This document shows positions 40,796 through 50,584 of a stretch of 64,000 nt of DNA, in pieces. Below the pieces are notes generated by a model. It had not been told where the DNA came from and made no database searches. It saw nothing but the letters and a program-made list of their open reading frames with translations. The stretch is from Sphingobium arseniciresistens (GTDB taxonomy: Bacteria > Pseudomonadota > Alphaproteobacteria > Sphingomonadales > Sphingomonadaceae), in NCBI GenBank assembly GCA_029167225.1, contig JARFNK010000001.1:62001-126000 (forward strand). Direction: 5' to 3'. Each line of letters opens with the position of its first letter. Within the stretch, counting starts at the first letter, position 1. Position numbers and translations under genes: made by a program.

Positions 40796-41656
40796 ATGAC
40801 TGCCGACACGGACTCGCCCGCCATTTTCGATCGCCGCCTGCGGGCCATGCGGAGGGACAGGGCCGCGCGCGGCTTTGCCGATTTCGATTTTCTCTATGCC
40901 CACATGGCGGACGAGTTGCTGGAACGGCTGGCCGATGTCAGCCGGGACTTCCGCGATGTGCTGGTCATCGGCTGCCCTGACAACAGCCTTGCCGATGCAC
41001 TGAGGGCGGCGGGCAAGCAGGTGACGTGCTGCGACCCCGGCCATGCCAATGCCGCGGCGGCCGGCGGCGTGCAGGCGGACGAGGACACCCTGCCCTTTGC
41101 CGACGCGAGTTTCGACCTGATCCTGTGCGTGGGCACGCTCGACAGCGTCGGCGACCTGCCCGGCGCGTTCATCCTGATGCGACGGATCTTGCGGCCGGAC
41201 GGGCTGCTGCTCGCTGCCTTTGCCGGCGCGGGATCGCTGCCCCGACTGCGGGCGGCGCTGATGGCCGGCGAAGGCGATCGGCCGGGCCAGCATATCCATC
41301 CCCAGGTGGACGTGCGCGCAGCCGGCGACCTTCTGGGCCGCGCGGGCTTCACCATGCCGGTCGCGGACGGCGAGACACTGACCGTGCGTTATCGCGACAT
41401 CTTCTCGCTGATGGCGGACCTGCGCGGCATGGGCGCCTCCAACATGCTGGCGTCCCGCCCGCCGATGCTGGGGCGCGAGACGCTGGCGCGCGCCGCGGCG
41501 GCCTTTGCGGAAGCGGCGGACCCGGACGGCAAGACCGCCGAGCGCTTCGGCATCGTCTACCTCAGCGGCTGGGCGCCCGACCCAAGCCAGCAGAAGCCCG
41601 CGCGGCGCGGCAGCGCGACGGTATCGCTGGCGGCGGCGCTCAAATCGAAAGTCTGA
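40796..41656 (+). CDS. SAM-dependent methyltransferase (BioC/NDUFAF5-like)
   Basis: 286 residues from ATG 40796. The sequence IFDRRLRAMRRDRAARGFADFDFLYAHMADELLERL precedes a class I methyltransferase fold with VLVIGCPDNSLADAL as motif I, ADEDTLPFADASFDLILCVGTLDSV as motifs post-I/II, and RRILRPDGLLLAAFAG. The SAM-binding GxGxG loop is degenerate (GCPDN). It resembles the NDUFAF5/BioC-like methyltransferases of alphaproteobacteria; the substrate is not known. Its neighbours are comF (divergent) and mutT (convergent). Confidence 0.87.
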   Translation: MTADTDSPAIFDRRLRAMRRDRAARGFADFDFLYAHMADELLERLADVSRDFRDVLVIGCPDNSLADALRAAGKQVTCCDPGHANAAAAGGVQADEDTLPFADASFDLILCVGTLDSVGDLPGAFILMRRILRPDGLLLAAFAGAGSLPRLRAALMAGEGDRPGQHIHPQVDVRAAGDLLGRAGFTMPVADGETLTVRYRDIFSLMADLRGMGASNMLASRPPMLGRETLARAAAAFAEAADPDGKTAERFGIVYLSGWAPDPSQQKPARRGSATVSLAAALKSKV

Positions 41657-41675
41657 AGCCCGCCGGGCCCTACAG

Positions 41676-42110
41676 CTAAAGCAGCGCGTCGAGCAGGCCA
41701 ATCAACGGCAGGTCGGCGGGCGGCATCTCCAGCGCGTACATTTGCGCGGGCCTGACCCAGCGCAATTCGGTGGCGTGGATCGGCTGGGGCTGGCCGGTCC
41801 ATTTGCGGCAGACATAGAGCAACAGGATAAGATGCCGGCCCTCTAGCGGCGCGCTGGCGAAAGTTGCGGGCGCAAGGCAGCTGGCATGGGTGCCGATCCC
41901 CAGCTCCTCTTCCAGCTCGCGGATCAGCGCCGCTTCGGGCGCCTCGCCCGGCTCCACCTTGCCGCCGGGAAATTCCCATAGCCCGGCCATGGACGTGCCC
42001 GGAGGCCGGCGCTGGAGCAGCACGCGGCCGTCCGCATCGACCAGCGCCACGGCCACCACCGGGAGCAGCGCCACGGGCGCGACCGGCGCAGCCTTTTCGA
42101 AAGATGTCAT
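41676..42110 (-). CDS. mutT: (deoxy)nucleoside triphosphate pyrophosphohydrolase, MutT-like
   Basis: A 144-residue Nudix hydrolase with a complete Nudix box GKVEPGEAPEAALIRELEEE (about residues 50-70) and WEFPGG before it. MutT-type enzymes remove 8-oxo-dGTP from the nucleotide pool. The C-terminal part (ELRWVRPAQMYALEMPPADLPLIGLL) is typical of MutT. Its promoter region is shared with the divergent Flp pilin gene. Confidence 0.88.
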   Translation of the reverse strand: MTSFEKAAPVAPVALLPVVAVALVDADGRVLLQRRPPGTSMAGLWEFPGGKVEPGEAPEAALIRELEEELGIGTHASCLAPATFASAPLEGRHLILLLYVCRKWTGQPQPIHATELRWVRPAQMYALEMPPADLPLIGLLDALL

Positions 42111-42173
42111 AGGATTTTCTTAACCGTCCCGGTTTTACAATTGCGCCACAGGTCTCTCACGAACGGATAGGGC

Positions 42174-42356
42174 ATGGGGAAAATTCTTCGCAAGACGTTT
42201 CGCGCGCTCCGCCGGTCGCAACGGGGTGGCACGGCCATCGAATATGGCCTGATCGCCGCGCTGATCGTGATCGCCATGATGGGCGCGCTCAAAGGCTTCG
42301 CAGCCGTCAGCGTCAACATGTGGAGCAATGTCAGCAACGCGGTTAGCAATAGTTAA
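42174..42356 (+). CDS. Flp/Fap-type pilin component
   Basis: A 60-residue type IVb pilin of the Flp family. A short basic leader ends at QRGG, followed by TAIEYGLIAALIVIAMM, the typical G/xxxxEYG hydrophobic pilin helix with the conserved Glu and Tyr. Flp pilins are processed by TadV/CpaA prepilin peptidase and assembled by the Tad system, which is not in this window. A second pilin gene follows 131 bases later. Confidence 0.93.
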   Translation: MGKILRKTFRALRRSQRGGTAIEYGLIAALIVIAMMGALKGFAAVSVNMWSNVSNAVSNS

Positions 42357-42487
42357 CCATCAATTCCTGACAACTTCGTTCCGGCATTAAATATTTCTCA
42401 ACCTCACCGCCCTAGATCTGCCGTTGCTGACTTGGAGCAAGACAACAAGGAAGCCGGGTAGTTCATTTCAAGTCGAGGAGATTTCAC

Positions 42488-42655
42488 ATGCAGTTCATTC
42501 GCAAGATGCTGAAGAACGACAAGGGCGCGACCGCCATCGAATATGGCCTGATCGCCGCTCTGATCGCGGTCGCCGCCATTGGCGCGATGTCGGGCCTGGG
42601 CAAGCAGCTCGGCGGCACGTTCAACAACGTTTCGAACAACATGAAGACCAGCTGA
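42488..42655 (+). CDS. Second Flp-type pilin
   Basis: A 55-residue pilin (ATG 42488, ribosome binding site GAGGAGA). The leader KNDKGATAIEYGLIAALIAV carries the Gly/Ala processing site and conserved EYG, followed by a hydrophobic helix and GKQLGGTFNNVSNNM. It is closely related to the gene before it and probably arose by tandem duplication. A strong terminator follows. Confidence 0.93.
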   Translation: MQFIRKMLKNDKGATAIEYGLIAALIAVAAIGAMSGLGKQLGGTFNNVSNNMKTS

Positions 42656-42685
42656 GCTTTAGCCAGCATCTTCATAAGAACGACG

Positions 42686-42716
42686 AAAAAAGGCGGCGGG
42701 ACATGTTCCCGCCGCC
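42686..42716. terminator. Bidirectional terminator between pilin and accA
   Basis: GGCGGCGGGA (42692-42701) and TCCCGCCGCC (42707-42716) form a perfect 10-bp stem with a 5-base loop. A6 on the left side gives T6 for the minus-strand accA operon; on the + strand only a short CTCTTC follows, so the pilin side is weaker. Confidence 0.8.
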
Positions 42717-42752
42717 CTCTTCATATACGCAACTGCCACGAAAGGCTGGCGC

Positions 42753-43697
42753 TCAGCCACCCATCGCCAGGAACTTGTCGGCCCGCGCCGCCCGCACAGC
42801 GTCGGGGCTCAGGCTGGAAAGCTGGTCCAGCTCCTCGCCCAGCGCCGCGCCCAGCGCCGCAATCGCCTGCGCAGGCGCACGATGCGCGCCGCCCATCGGC
42901 TCCGGCACGATCCGGTCGATGACCTTCAACCCCTTGAGATCCTGCGCCGTGACCTGCATCGCGGTCGCCGCGTCGCTGGCCTTTTCGGCGGTCCGCCACA
43001 GGATAGAGGCGCAGCCTTCGGGCGAGATCACCGCATAGACGGCATGTTCGAACATCAGCACGCGATTGGCCGCGGCAAGCGCAATCGCGCCGCCCGATCC
43101 GCCCTCGCCCACGATCGCGGCGACCATCGGCACGCCCAGCGCCAGGCACTGCTCGGTCGAGCGGGCAATCGCTTCCGCCTGGCCGCGCTCTTCCGCCTGC
43201 ACGCCGGGAAAGGCACCGGACGTATCCACCAGCGTCACCACCGGCAGGCCGAAGCGATCGGCAAGCTGCATCAGGCGGATCGCCTTGCGATAGCCCTCCG
43301 GCTTGCCCATGCCGAAATTATGCTTCAGCCGGCTGGCGGTATCATTGCCCTTTTCATGTCCGATGACGACGACCTTGCGCCCGCCCAGCGACGCGAAGCC
43401 GCCCAGGATCGCCTGATCGTCGCCAAAGGCGCGATCGCCGGCCAGCGGCACGAACTCCTCGAAGATCCCTGCCACATAGTCGCGGAAATGCGGCCGGTCC
43501 GGGTGGCGGGCGACCTGGGTCTTCTGCCACGGCGTCAGCTTGCCATAAATATCCGACAACATCTTGGTCGACCGCTGCTGCAGCTTGTCGATCTCGCCAT
43601 CAATGTCGAGATCGCCCTGCTCGGCGGTGTCACGCAGCTCGGCGATGCGCGCTTCCAGCGCGGCGACCGGCTTTTCAAAATCCAGAAAGCTCACCAT
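42753..43697 (-). CDS. accA: Acetyl-CoA carboxylase carboxyltransferase subunit alpha
   Basis: A 314-residue AccA, the alpha half of the carboxyltransferase that transfers CO2 from biotin to acetyl-CoA in fatty acid synthesis. The N-terminal helical part ([20 protein letters not shown]) is followed by the crotonase fold with [59 protein letters not shown] and [13 protein letters not shown], and by [15 protein letters not shown] and [10 protein letters not shown]. Full length. Downstream is a strong terminator. Confidence 0.97.
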   Translation of the reverse strand: MVSFLDFEKPVAALEARIAELRDTAEQGDLDIDGEIDKLQQRSTKMLSDIYGKLTPWQKTQVARHPDRPHFRDYVAGIFEEFVPLAGDRAFGDDQAILGGFASLGGRKVVVIGHEKGNDTASRLKHNFGMGKPEGYRKAIRLMQLADRFGLPVVTLVDTSGAFPGVQAEERGQAEAIARSTEQCLALGVPMVAAIVGEGGSGGAIALAAANRVLMFEHAVYAVISPEGCASILWRTAEKASDAATAMQVTAQDLKGLKVIDRIVPEPMGGAHRAPAQAIAALGAALGEELDQLSSLSPDAVRAARADKFLAMGG

Positions 43698-43708
43698 GGC
43701 GAAGGGCG

Positions 43709-44611
43709 TTAGGACGGGCGCGAGCCAAGGTCAACGAGAGGATGGCGGCTGTTGACCAGCTCCACCAGTCGCCGGCTGTCCACATGGGTATAGATTTGCG
43801 TGGTTCCGATGTCCGCATGACCCAGCATCGTCTGCAACGCGCGCAGGTCCGCCCCGCCCTCCAGCAGGTGCGTGGCGAAGGCGTGGCGCAGCACATGCGG
43901 GCTCGCGCGCTCCGGCGCGATCCCGGCGGCGGCAGCCAGCCCGCGCACCAGCTGATACAGGCGAATCCGGCTGAGATGGCTCTTGCCGGAGGGGAAGAGC
44001 CAGGGGGATTCCGCGTCGACCAGCGGCGTCCAGCGGGCGACGGCGGCGCGCGCATGATCGGAAATCGGCACCATCCGCTCGCGCCCGCCCTTGCCACGCA
44101 GGATCAGGAAGGGCCGGTCGCTCGCCAGCGCCCGTCGCGGCAGCGAGACCAGCTCGGTCGCACGCAGCCCGGAACCGTAGAGCAGCTCGATCAGCGCGGC
44201 GAGGCGCAGGTCGAGCGGCGAGGGATGCTCGACACCGATTCGCTCGGCGATGACGGCGAAGATCCGGTCGACCTCCGCGATGCTCAGGATCTTGGGCAAG
44301 GGGCGCTGCAGCACGGGGCGCGGCAGGGCGGCGGAGGGATTGTCGGTGCGCAGCCCCTCTTCCTCCAGAAAGCCGTAGAAGCGCCGCAGCGCCGACGCCT
44401 TGCGCGCCGCCGTGGAGGCCGCGAGCGAGGCCCAGCGCGTGCCGAGCGTGCCCAGCGTCGCGCTATCCGCCCCGGCCAGCCCGCCCAGATCGTCCGATGC
44501 CGCCATCAGGTCGGTGCGATAGGCGAGCAGCGTATTGCGCGCCGCGCCGCGCTCCGCCGCCATCATTTCCAGGAAGCGGTCGATGAGGTTCAGATCGTCC
44601 GCCAAAGCCAT
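43709..44611 (-). CDS. xerD: Tyrosine recombinase, XerD-like
   Basis: A 300-residue recombinase. The N-terminal SAM-like domain ([27 protein letters not shown]) binds core DNA. Catalytic residues are seen in [19 protein letters not shown] (Arg), [11 protein letters not shown] (Lys), [27 protein letters not shown] (H-x-x-R, H) and QIYTHVD (Tyr). XerD with XerC resolves chromosome dimers at dif. It lies upstream of accA in the same direction; XerC versus XerD assignment rests on general similarity. Confidence 0.85.
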   Translation of the reverse strand: MALADDLNLIDRFLEMMAAERGAARNTLLAYRTDLMAASDDLGGLAGADSATLGTLGTRWASLAASTAARKASALRRFYGFLEEEGLRTDNPSAALPRPVLQRPLPKILSIAEVDRIFAVIAERIGVEHPSPLDLRLAALIELLYGSGLRATELVSLPRRALASDRPFLILRGKGGRERMVPISDHARAAVARWTPLVDAESPWLFPSGKSHLSRIRLYQLVRGLAAAAGIAPERASPHVLRHAFATHLLEGGADLRALQTMLGHADIGTTQIYTHVDSRRLVELVNSRHPLVDLGSRPS

Positions 44612-44638
44612 ATCCCTAACGCCATGTCCTTCCGGGGG

Positions 44639-46471
44639 TCAGGTGCGCGCGATCGCCTCTGCCGCGATCATCCGCGCCTCGGGATCGAGACCCACCCGGT
44701 GCAGCGCCGCCACGATATGATAGAGGTTTTCCGCCGGCACGTTGCGCCAGTCGCTCACCTGCATGCCGACGGCCGCGAGCAGCGCCACCGTCGCCGGCTC
44801 ACGTCGTTCCGCCGCCGCCGCGATCGCCCGCGCCCATTTGCCGCGCGGGGCGAGCGACAGCCCGGCGTCGCCGGCAACCTTGCCCATATCGGCTGCGCTC
44901 AGGCGATTGAGGCCCGCAAGACCGGCGATCAGCAGCTTCGCCTTCGCCGGATCGACCGCGCCCGCATAGGCCGACACCCGCGCCTGCGCGATGTCCACGA
45001 CCGGGCTTGGCGCACCGACGGCGAGCAGCGCCCACGCCTGCTGCCCGGCCGCATCGTCCGCCTGCGCGATCACGCGCGCCCAGCGGGCAGCGCTGCGGTC
45101 ATAGCCCGCGCTCAGCATCGCGGCGATCAGGCGGGACATATCCTCGCTGCCGGTCGACGTCGCCGGCAGCACCGCCGCCGCGCGGGCGGTCGCGAGCAGG
45201 CCGACATAGTCGGTGCCTTCCACATCCGGGCGGGTCCAGAGCGAGCGCATGGCGTCGATCCGGTCGGTGACGCTCCCGCCGGCAAAGGCGTTGCGCAGCG
45301 CATCGGCCCGGTCGCGCGCCTCGACCGGCGCATCGTCACTCACGGCGAGCGCGGCATAATAGTCCACCAGCGCTTCGCTGGACCATACGCCAAGCCGTGC
45401 CGCCGTCTCCACGCCGATCCGGCGACGTGCCAGCGACAGCATCGGCGCGCGCGCTTCCCATGCGCGCACCTGCGGCCCGGCGGTGCCGTACAGCGCGTCG
45501 GGGATCTCCACATTGGTCGCGGTCGCAAGGCCGAAGCGCCATGGCGTCAGGCGATCGACGCCCTCCCACTCGATCTTCACCGATCGGCGGGCGTTGAAGC
45601 CGGCGCCCACGACCTTTTCGGTCAGGCGATAGTCGATGCCGCGCACCACGTTGCGCCGCTGCGCCTGGTTGAGGGCACCGCTTGCCGATCCCTGATCGCC
45701 CGACAGCGACGAGCAAATCGCCTGCGACATTTCCCAGGAGGGTTCCTTGCTCACCCGCAGCGCGCCGGTGGAGAGCGGACACATGCCTGCCGGGTCGGCG
45801 GTCGCCAGATAGGTCTGCATCGCCACCGCATAGAGGCGGGGCGTATATTTGTCGGGATCGACGCTCTGCACCAGCAGGCGCGCCGAATCGGCCTCGCCCA
45901 TGCGCAGCAGCAGCCATGCGCGCTCCGCCGCCCAGTCCGCGCCGTCGATGTCGGCGGGCGTATCGGTTGCCGAGAGCAGCGCCCGGCGTAGCAGGATCGA
46001 AGCCCAGCGGGAGGCGACGGGCGCCTTCGCCGTCTTCATCAGCGACGCCAGATAGCGCCCCGGTTCCGCCCCGAAGGCGTCGGGCGCGAATCCGTTCGTC
46101 TCCGGCGTCAGCGCGCCGATGCGAGTGAGCAAGCGGCGGGCGGTGTCGGGCAGATCGTATTTTTGCCGCTCGGCCGCCAGTTCCTCCTCGCTCATCGCCG
46201 CTTCGGCGAGCGCATTGGCCGAATCATCGGGCGCCGCGAGGTCGAGGTTGAGCGGCGCGGGCACCGCCACGCCAGGCGACTGCGCGGAGGATGGCTGCGC
46301 AGATGACGTTGCAGCGGGCTGGTTCGCTCTTGGCGGCGGCGCGCCCTGTTCCGGCACGGGGTCGCCGAAGCCGGGTGGCAGCAGCGATTCGGGCGCCTGC
46401 TGCGCGATCACGGGAATAGCGATCGCCGCAATGCCCGCGCCGATCGCCCAACGCACAAGATGCCGCCGCAT
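44639..46471 (-). CDS. Large exported protein, helical repeats, unknown function
   Basis: 610 residues from ATG 46471 with a signal peptide (RRHLVRWAIGAGIAAIAIPVIAQ). A Pro/Ala/Ser-rich segment follows (about residues 30-85), then a long Ala/Leu/Arg-rich helical part that looks like TPR/SEL1-type or other alpha-solenoid repeats. No enzyme motif is seen. It follows the small membrane protein gene and precedes the xerD gene in the same direction; similar proteins sit in this place in related sphingomonads. Probably periplasmic. Confidence 0.7.
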   Translation of the reverse strand: MRRHLVRWAIGAGIAAIAIPVIAQQAPESLLPPGFGDPVPEQGAPPPRANQPAATSSAQPSSAQSPGVAVPAPLNLDLAAPDDSANALAEAAMSEEELAAERQKYDLPDTARRLLTRIGALTPETNGFAPDAFGAEPGRYLASLMKTAKAPVASRWASILLRRALLSATDTPADIDGADWAAERAWLLLRMGEADSARLLVQSVDPDKYTPRLYAVAMQTYLATADPAGMCPLSTGALRVSKEPSWEMSQAICSSLSGDQGSASGALNQAQRRNVVRGIDYRLTEKVVGAGFNARRSVKIEWEGVDRLTPWRFGLATATNVEIPDALYGTAGPQVRAWEARAPMLSLARRRIGVETAARLGVWSSEALVDYYAALAVSDDAPVEARDRADALRNAFAGGSVTDRIDAMRSLWTRPDVEGTDYVGLLATARAAAVLPATSTGSEDMSRLIAAMLSAGYDRSAARWARVIAQADDAAGQQAWALLAVGAPSPVVDIAQARVSAYAGAVDPAKAKLLIAGLAGLNRLSAADMGKVAGDAGLSLAPRGKWARAIAAAAERREPATVALLAAVGMQVSDWRNVPAENLYHIVAALHRVGLDPEARMIAAEAIART

Positions 46472-46482
46472 TGGAGCCAAGA

Positions 46483-46707
46483 TTATTGACCCAGCTTCTC
46501 TGCGGGGATGGTCACTTCCACCGGCTTCTGCGGCTGTTCTCCGCCGCGCGACCACAGCAGCCACAGCACGCCGATCACCAGCACGGCCAAGACGATAGGG
46601 ATGATCGGCAGGTTGATGCGCCTGCGCGAGCGGTTTTCAAAGCTGCCGTAATTGCGGTTCTTCATCTCTTTTCCGGTACGCGAGGTACCGGCCTTATCCA
46701 GCGTCAT
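46483..46707 (-). CDS. Small single-pass membrane protein
   Basis: 74 residues from ATG 46707 (an ATG at 46665 is also possible). Polar and basic N-terminal half, one transmembrane helix (INLPIIPIVLAVLVIGVLWLL), then a short Gln/Lys/Glu-rich tail. Upstream of the large exported protein and divergent from aroK. Function unknown. Confidence 0.6.
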   Translation of the reverse strand: MTLDKAGTSRTGKEMKNRNYGSFENRSRRRINLPIIPIVLAVLVIGVLWLLWSRGGEQPQKPVEVTIPAEKLGQ

Positions 46708-46798
46708 CGGGGCCGGCTCCACTCTGGCTGATGCAGGCGAAGCGGGCATGAATTGTCATTTTGCCCTTTGGGCGGCTGGCTGTATAGCCCCGCTCGCG

Positions 46799-47344
46799 AT
46801 GCAGCGAAACAGCAAAACAAAGCCGGCCGACGACCGCCGCCCGATCGTACTCATCGGGATGATGGGCGTGGGCAAGTCCACTGTGGGCCGCAGACTGGCC
46901 GCGCGCCTTGGCCTTGCCTTCGTCGATGCCGATGAAGAGATCGAAAAAGCGGCTGGCATGACCATCGCCGAAATGTTCGAACGCTATGGCGAAGCGCATT
47001 TCCGTGACGGCGAACGCCGGGTGATCGCGCGCCTGATCGACGGCGCGCCAAAGGTGATCGCGACCGGCGGCGGCGCCTTCATGCAGGCGGAAACCCGCGA
47101 ACTGATCCTGAGCGCGGCGACCGCCATATGGCTCGACGCCGACATCGACGTGCTGGTGGACCGGGTCGGCCGGCGTGACGGGCGCCCGCTGCTGAAGGGC
47201 CGCGACCCGCATGAGGTGCTGACCGAGCTGGCGGCGGTCCGCAATCCTGTCTACGCGCTGGCGCCGATCCATGTGAAGAGCGCCGTCGCCCCCCATGAAT
47301 CCGCCGTTGAAAAAATCGTGAAGGCGCTGAACGCATGCCGATAG
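46799..47344 (+). CDS. aroK: Shikimate kinase
   Basis: 181 residues from ATG 46799. The P-loop GMMGVGKST and DADEEIEKAAGMTIAEMFERYGEAHFRDGERRVI (shikimate-binding Asp, Arg and GE residues), followed by VIATGGGAFM and an LID with RDGRPLLKGRD, identify AroK. It phosphorylates shikimate in the chorismate pathway. It overlaps aroB by 10 bases, so the two genes form an operon. Confidence 0.95.
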   Translation: MQRNSKTKPADDRRPIVLIGMMGVGKSTVGRRLAARLGLAFVDADEEIEKAAGMTIAEMFERYGEAHFRDGERRVIARLIDGAPKVIATGGGAFMQAETRELILSAATAIWLDADIDVLVDRVGRRDGRPLLKGRDPHEVLTELAAVRNPVYALAPIHVKSAVAPHESAVEKIVKALNACR

Positions 47345-48438
47345 TCCCCGTCGCGCTGGGTGAGCGCAGTTATGATATCGCCATTGCGCAGGGCGCGCTC
47401 GACGAAGCCGGCACGCATCTGGCCCGCTTCGCGCGCTCCGGCCGGCTGGTCGTGGTGACGGACGCCAATGTCGCGCTGGTGCAGCTGCCCCGGCTGGAAG
47501 CGGCGCTGACCCGCGCGAACATCGCCGTCGAGAGCATCGTGCTGCCCGCTGGCGAGAGCACCAAGAGCTGGGGCCAGCTGGAGGCGCTACTCGACCGGCT
47601 GCTGGCGCTGGAGGTCGAGCGCGGCGACCATATCGTGGCACTGGGCGGCGGCGTGATCGGCGATCTCGTGGGCTTTGCCGCGTCGCTGCTGAAGCGCGGC
47701 TGCGGTTTCGTGCAGGTGCCCACCACCCTGCTGGCGCAGGTCGACAGCTCGGTCGGCGGCAAGACCGCGATCAATACGCGCGCGGGCAAGAATCTGGTCG
47801 GCAGCTTCCACCAGCCCGGCTTCGTGCTGATCGATCCGGCGACGCTGGACAGCCTGCCCCCGCGCGAGACTCGCGCCGGCTATGCCGAGGTCGTCAAATA
47901 TGGCCTGATCGACGACGCCGCCTTCTTCGACTGGTGCGAGGCCAATGTCGGCGCGCTGCTGGCGGGCGACCGCGCGGCGCGCGAAACGGCGATCGAGAAG
48001 AGCGTGCGCGCCAAGGCGGCGATCGTCGCCGATGACGAGCGCGAGACCAGCGGCCGTCGCGCGCTGCTCAACCTTGGCCACACCTTCGGCCATGCGCTGG
48101 AGGCGGAGACCGGCTTTTCCGACACGCTGCTGCATGGCGAGGGCGTGGCAGCGGGCATGGCGCTCGCCTTCCGCTTTTCCGCGCGGCAGGGCCTGTGCGA
48201 CCCCGCAGAGGCCGAGCGCGTGACGGCACATCTGAAGGCCAGCGGCCTGCCCCATGACCTGCCGAGCGCCCATGTCTCGGCCAGCGGCGCGGCGCTGGTC
48301 GCCCATATGCTGCACGACAAGAAGATGGCCGGCGGCAAGCTGCCCTTCCTACTCGCGCGCGGCATCGGCAAGACCTTCCTGGCGAAGGATGTCGACCTGG
48401 CGGACGTGACCGCCTTCCTCGACGAGGAACGGCGCTAG
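47335..48438 (+). CDS. aroB: 3-dehydroquinate synthase
   Basis: A 367-residue AroB. Family motifs are GGGVIGDLVGFAASLLKRG (NAD and metal binding), VPTTLLAQVDSSVGGKTAIN, GYAEVVKYGLI, LLNLGHTFGHALEAETGF and the last Zn ligand HGEGVAAGM. Cyclises DAHP to dehydroquinate. Cotranscribed with aroK. Confidence 0.97.
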   Translation: MPIVPVALGERSYDIAIAQGALDEAGTHLARFARSGRLVVVTDANVALVQLPRLEAALTRANIAVESIVLPAGESTKSWGQLEALLDRLLALEVERGDHIVALGGGVIGDLVGFAASLLKRGCGFVQVPTTLLAQVDSSVGGKTAINTRAGKNLVGSFHQPGFVLIDPATLDSLPPRETRAGYAEVVKYGLIDDAAFFDWCEANVGALLAGDRAARETAIEKSVRAKAAIVADDERETSGRRALLNLGHTFGHALEAETGFSDTLLHGEGVAAGMALAFRFSARQGLCDPAEAERVTAHLKASGLPHDLPSAHVSASGAALVAHMLHDKKMAGGKLPFLLARGIGKTFLAKDVDLADVTAFLDEERR

Positions 48439-48458
48439 GGACCGTTGGTCCTCGCCCT

Positions 48459-48785
48459 CTATCCGCGCAGATAGATCCATGCGGCCCAGAGCCAGCCGAT
48501 GATGAGCAGCGATCCGCCGATCGGCGTCACCGCGCCCAGCCAGCGCGGCGCGCCGATGGCCATCGCATAGAGGGTCAGCGCGAAGATGCCGCCGCCGGCC
48601 AGCAGCATCGCCGCCGCCCCGCGCGACGTGCCCATCAGCATCAGCGCCGCGACGGCATGGATCAGCTGATACAGGCCGCCCGTCTTCAGCCATTCGGCCG
48701 CCTGCGGGGTTGCCGCACCGTGGGCGCCAAAGGCCCCGGCGGCCACGGCCAGCGCCGCCGACAGCGCTGCGATCACTGCAATCAT
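48459..48785 (-). CDS. DUF423 family membrane protein
   Basis: A 108-residue protein with three to four transmembrane helices, typical of DUF423: AAGAFGAHG near residue 20, GGLYQLIHAVAALMLMG, GGIFALTLYAMAIGAPRWLGAVTPIGG and a C-terminal helix. Function unknown. It overlaps the antiporter gene by ATGA at 48782-48785 and is convergent with aroB. Confidence 0.92.
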   Translation of the reverse strand: MIAVIAALSAALAVAAGAFGAHGAATPQAAEWLKTGGLYQLIHAVAALMLMGTSRGAAAMLLAGGGIFALTLYAMAIGAPRWLGAVTPIGGSLLIIGWLWAAWIYLRG

Positions 48786-50584
48786 GCCTTTTCTCCGCTC
48801 CCCTCATCCGGCGCGAGCAGGGTCATCGCCCGGCCGGGACGATACATCAAATCCTTCGCCGCAAGCAGCGTGCCGTGCTCGGTCTGCACCGCAAGGCGCT
48901 GCGCGTCATTCTCGCGATACTGCCGCTCGACCTCGGCGATCTCCCACTGCGGCACGCCCAGCTGTTCCATCGCCTGCACGCCCATGCAGATCGCTGATTC
49001 ATAGACCTCGCGCACGACGCCGCCGATATCGAGATCCTGGAACTTCATCAGCTGACGCCGGTCATAGGCGCGCACCATGATGGAGGCCTGCGGGAACGCC
49101 TCCATGATCGGTTCCAGATGCTTCCGGTCGAATGATGGATCGTCGATGCAGAAGGCGATCAGCCGCGCCTCGTCCGCGCCGGCCCTGTGCAACAGGTCGA
49201 TCCGCGTGCCGTCGCCATAATAGACCTTCACATCGAACTGGCTGCTGATCTCGATCTGCGCCGGCTTCTTGTCGATCAGGGTCACGCCGAAGCCATGGCC
49301 CATCAGCATCTGCGCCACCGTCTGCCCGAAGCGGCCATAGCCGATGACGAGCGCATTGCCGCGGGGCGCAGCTTCGGGATCTGGCAGGTCGTCCGTCGCG
49401 CTGGGCTTCGCGAATTCCAGGCGGCGGGCAAAGAGCATCAGGAACGGCGTGGTCGCCATGGAGAGCGTGACGATGGCGCTGAACAGGCTGCCCGCCTGTG
49501 GCGCAATGAGCAGCGCCGACTGCGCCTGCGCGAACAGCACGAAGCCGAATTCGCCGCCCTGGCTCAGCAGCAGGCCGAGACCGATGGCGGCCTTGCCCGT
49601 CATGCCGAACAGCCGGGCGAGGCCCGCGATGATGAGCACCTTGGTCACGACCAGCGTCACCGCGATACCGATGACGAACAGCGGGTTCGCCATCACCGCG
49701 CGCAGGTCCAGCACCATGCCCACCGCGAGGAAGAACAGCCCGAGCAGGATCGAACGAAACGGCTCGACGTCCGATTCGATCTCGTGCCGATAGGGCGAAT
49801 CAGCGAGCATCACGCCGGCGACAAAGGCGCCCAGCGCAGTCGACAGGTGCAGGCTGTGCATCAGCGCCGCAGCCGCCAGCACGGTGAACAGGCCGACGAC
49901 GACGAACAGCTCCCGCTCGCCCAGACGCCCGACCAGCTGGAGCAGCGGCCGCAGGATGAAGCGCCCCGCCAGCACAAGGCCCACGATCGCGGCGACAGTA
50001 TAGGCGGCAAGCTGCCAGCCCGGCGGGCCACCGGCATCGGCCGGGTTGCGCGACAGCGCGGCGATGATGGTGATGAGCGGGACGATCGACAGATCCTGGA
50101 ACAGCAGGATCGAAAACGCCTTCTCGCCAAAGGGCGAGTTGATGCGGCCGCTGTTCTTCAGGCTTGGCAGCACCTGCGCCGTGGACGACAGGCCGAGCGG
50201 AAGGCCCAGCGCGATCGCAGCGCCCCAACTGAAGCCGGTGAACAGGAAGATCAGACCGGTCAGGGCAGCACCGCACAGCACCACCTGCATGAAGCCGAGA
50301 CCGAAAATATCGCGGCGCAATCGCCACAGCCGCGCCGGATTGAGTTCCAGCCCGACAAGGAAGAGCAGCAGCACGATGCCGATTTCGGCGATGGCGAGCT
50401 TTGATTCGCCACCGCCCACCAGCCCCAGCCCCTGCGGGCCGACAAGCGCACCCGCGACGAGATAGCCCAGCACCGCGCCCAGCCCGAAGCGGCGGAACAG
50501 CATGACGAACAGCACCGCCGCACCCAGCAGGATGACGCCTTCGGACAGCAGGATGTCGGTGGCGCTCGCCCCGTGCGCCGCCAT
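48782..50584 (-). CDS. Kef-type monovalent cation:proton antiporter
   Basis: A 600-residue CPA2 antiporter. About twelve to thirteen transmembrane helices of the Na/H-exchanger fold in residues 1-400 (LLLFLVGLELNPARLW, GFSWGAAIALGLPLGLSSTAQVL, LFLAVGMVLDL) are followed by a TrkA-N regulatory domain with NAD-binding ALVIGYGRFGQTVAQML. Kef proteins export K+ in response to electrophiles and glutathione adducts. Whether this is KefB or KefC cannot be decided. Confidence 0.93.
   Translation of the reverse strand: MAAHGASATDILLSEGVILLGAAVLFVMLFRRFGLGAVLGYLVAGALVGPQGLGLVGGGESKLAIAEIGIVLLLFLVGLELNPARLWRLRRDIFGLGFMQVVLCGAALTGLIFLFTGFSWGAAIALGLPLGLSSTAQVLPSLKNSGRINSPFGEKAFSILLFQDLSIVPLITIIAALSRNPADAGGPPGWQLAAYTVAAIVGLVLAGRFILRPLLQLVGRLGERELFVVVGLFTVLAAAALMHSLHLSTALGAFVAGVMLADSPYRHEIESDVEPFRSILLGLFFLAVGMVLDLRAVMANPLFVIGIAVTLVVTKVLIIAGLARLFGMTGKAAIGLGLLLSQGGEFGFVLFAQAQSALLIAPQAGSLFSAIVTLSMATTPFLMLFARRLEFAKPSATDDLPDPEAAPRGNALVIGYGRFGQTVAQMLMGHGFGVTLIDKKPAQIEISSQFDVKVYYGDGTRIDLLHRAGADEARLIAFCIDDPSFDRKHLEPIMEAFPQASIMVRAYDRRQLMKFQDLDIGGVVREVYESAICMGVQAMEQLGVPQWEIAEVERQYRENDAQRLAVQTEHGTLLAAKDLMYRPGRAMTLLAPDEGSGEKA

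Noticed and set aside
48438-48459. Terminator between aroB and DUF423
   Set aside because: GGACC GTT GGTCC is only a 5-bp stem with no T run.
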